From: Candidatus Tagabacteria bacterium CG_4_10_14_0_2_um_filter_40_13
GTDB lineage: Bacteria > Patescibacteriota > Minisyncoccia > GCA-002779875
Reading direction: 5' to 3'
Length of the DNA: 57,996 bases
Assembly: GCA_002792165.1 (NCBI GenBank)
Contig: PFNV01000040.1
Location: 1 to 57,996 of the forward strand
Shown piece after piece: positions 57,023 to 57,996 of this stretch. The position numbers and the translations under genes are program-made. The notes under the pieces are model-generated. The model saw only the letters and a program-made list of their open reading frames with translations. It was not told where the DNA came from and made no database searches. Within the stretch, counting starts at the first letter, position 1, and every line of letters begins with the position of its first letter.

Positions 57023-57996
57023 TTAAGCGTTAAACCTAGTTCAGTAAGCGCCTGCTTAATCTGGTCTACGGCTTTTTTGCCTACGCCTTCAATTTCCAAA
57101 AGATCGCTTTCTTTTTTTCTGGTTAGTCCGCCGATCGACCTTATTCCGGCGGCGGAAAGCGCGCTAGAAACGCGGCCGGAAAGTTTTAAATCTTCAATTC
57201 GCGTCTTCAAGGTTTCAGTTTCCGGAGCGCCTCCCTCTTTTTTCTCGGATTTTTCATTATCAATTTCTTCAGTCTCTTCTAAGGCTTCTTCAACTTCTTT
57301 TTCTTTTGAAGAAATTTCTTCGGCTTTTGCGGCAATACCGCCAACTGCTTCTAATTGTTTTATTGTAATTTTAATCGCCTGATCCAACGCGTCGGCCGGA
57401 CTTATGCTTCCATCTGTTTCTATGACGAAACGAAGACGATTATAATCCGTGCGATCGCCCACGCGCATATTTTCCACTTCGTAATTTACTCTTCTGATCG
57501 GGGTGAAAACCGCATCCAATAACAAAGTTCCGATATCTACTTTTTCTTTTTGCAGGGCTTCGCGGGGAACATAACCTAATCCTTTTTCTACGGTCAATTC
57601 AAATTTCAGCTTCGCGTCTTTGGTCGTTAAAGTCGCTATCGACAATTCTTTATTCAAAATTTCTACCTGGCTGGGCGCTTCCAAATCTTTTGCGGTAATT
57701 TTTTTTTGCCCTTTTGCGGACAATGTAACGGTTTGAGGTTCATCGCCGTAAAGCTTAAATCTAAGCTGTTTAAGATTCAAAAGAATAAGGATAACATCCT
57801 CTTTTACACCAGGAATAGTCGAAAATTCATGGCTTACGCCATCGATTTTGACGGCCGTAGCCGCTACGCCGGGGAGGGAGGAAAGAAGAACGCGCCTTAA
57901 CGCATTGCCAAAAGTATATCCGTAACCGGCATAAAGACCGTCGATTTCATATATTCCCTTAGTGCCCTCTTCCAAAACAGCTCTGGGCTTTGATGG
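57019..57996 (-). CDS. rpoA: RNA polymerase alpha subunit (5' end outside window)
   Basis: The frame is open to the window edge; 326 codons up to the stop are seen. EGTKGIYEIDGLYAGYGYTFGNALRRVLLSSLPG is the dimerisation core; an acidic linker (EEALEETEEIDNEKSEKKEG) precedes the C-terminal domain with SGRVSSALSAAGIRSIGGL and GVGKKAVDQI. TTG at 57975 is not the real start because conserved codons (KPRAVLEEG) run upstream. Confidence 0.95.
   Translation of the reverse strand, partial: PSKPRAVLEEGTKGIYEIDGLYAGYGYTFGNALRRVLLSSLPGVAATAVKIDGVSHEFSTIPGVKEDVILILLNLKQLRFKLYGDEPQTVTLSAKGQKKITAKDLEAPSQVEILNKELSIATLTTKDAKLKFELTVEKGLGYVPREALQKEKVDIGTLLLDAVFTPIRRVNYEVENMRVGDRTDYNRLRFVIETDGSISPADALDQAIKITIKQLEAVGGIAAKAEEISSKEKEVEEALEETEEIDNEKSEKKEGGAPETETLKTRIEDLKLSGRVSSALSAAGIRSIGGLTRKKESDLLEIEGVGKKAVDQIKQALTELGLTLK

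Overview
The window looks like a chromosome segment of a Patescibacteria/CPR bacterium, most likely a Parcubacteria-type lineage. This rests on low-GC, tightly packed genes with frequent ATGA overlaps, a lean but complete peptidoglycan and division toolkit, many small single-membrane-helix proteins, a SET-domain protein beside peptide deformylase, Cas2/PaaX-like proteins without any CRISPR, and GC-rich palindromes inserted in frame into genes. The assignment comes from gene content and style; no tree was made.

Layout. 1-4.4 kb (+): a broken nucleotidyltransferase, PAP2 phosphatase, secD-secF, an MBL hydrolase and a HAD hydrolase. 4.5-6.4 kb (+): a small unknown gene, DUF763 and a PEBP protein. 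6.4-11.1 kb (-): a PEGA protein, an unknown, def, SET, a Cas2/PaaX-like gene between two palindromes, fmt, and a separate 38-aa gene. 11.2-28.1 kb (+): murA-mreB, holB-like, frr, rseP-proS-mreBCD-PBP2, greA-lysS, then mraZ-rsmH-ftsL-ftsI-murF and tRNA-Glu. 28.3-32.4 kb (+): Ca2+/cation exchanger, rmuC, a P-loop kinase, a second Cas2/PaaX-like gene between a different palindrome pair, and rplU. 32.5-35.9 kb (-): recR, dnaB, cysS. 36-38.4 kb: S41 protease and rplI (+), rpmA (-), a small anchored protein (+). 38.4-50.2 kb (-): a RecB-type nuclease, a frameshifted gene (+), M23 peptidase, gltX, and the second half of the cell-wall cluster (murG, ftsW, D-aminoacylase-like, mraY, DD-carboxypeptidase) with scpAB. 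50.2-58 kb (-): an aspS remnant, CDF exporter, a 24-aa Cys-rich ORF behind tRNA-Lys, a membrane protein, and the run rpoA-rplQ-rplM-rpsI-grpE-dnaK-dnaJ.

How the genes work together. Most serve envelope growth and its timing: precursor synthesis (murA, murF, mraY, murG), polymerisation and cross-linking (SEDS protein, two PBPs), rod shape (two MreB, MreC, MreD), trimming (DD-carboxypeptidase, M23), lipid-carrier recycling (PAP2) and export (SecDF). The rest is translation, chromosome upkeep and protein folding.

The most unusual signals: (1) two paralogous genes for TM-wHTH-Cas2-like proteins, each bracketed by its own palindromic repeat with a CGATCG or GATCGG core, plus a solitary third copy of one repeat in a convergent intergenic gap; (2) further palindrome families of the same arm-core-arm design without a local gene; (3) in-frame GC-rich palindromes inside four conserved genes; (4) five DnaA-box-like GTGGATAA motifs in front of mraZ; (5) many sigma70-type promoters placed so close to start codons that the mRNAs should be leaderless or nearly so; (6) three damaged genes, two of them collapsed by internal deletion; (7) two tiny genes with their own expression signals.
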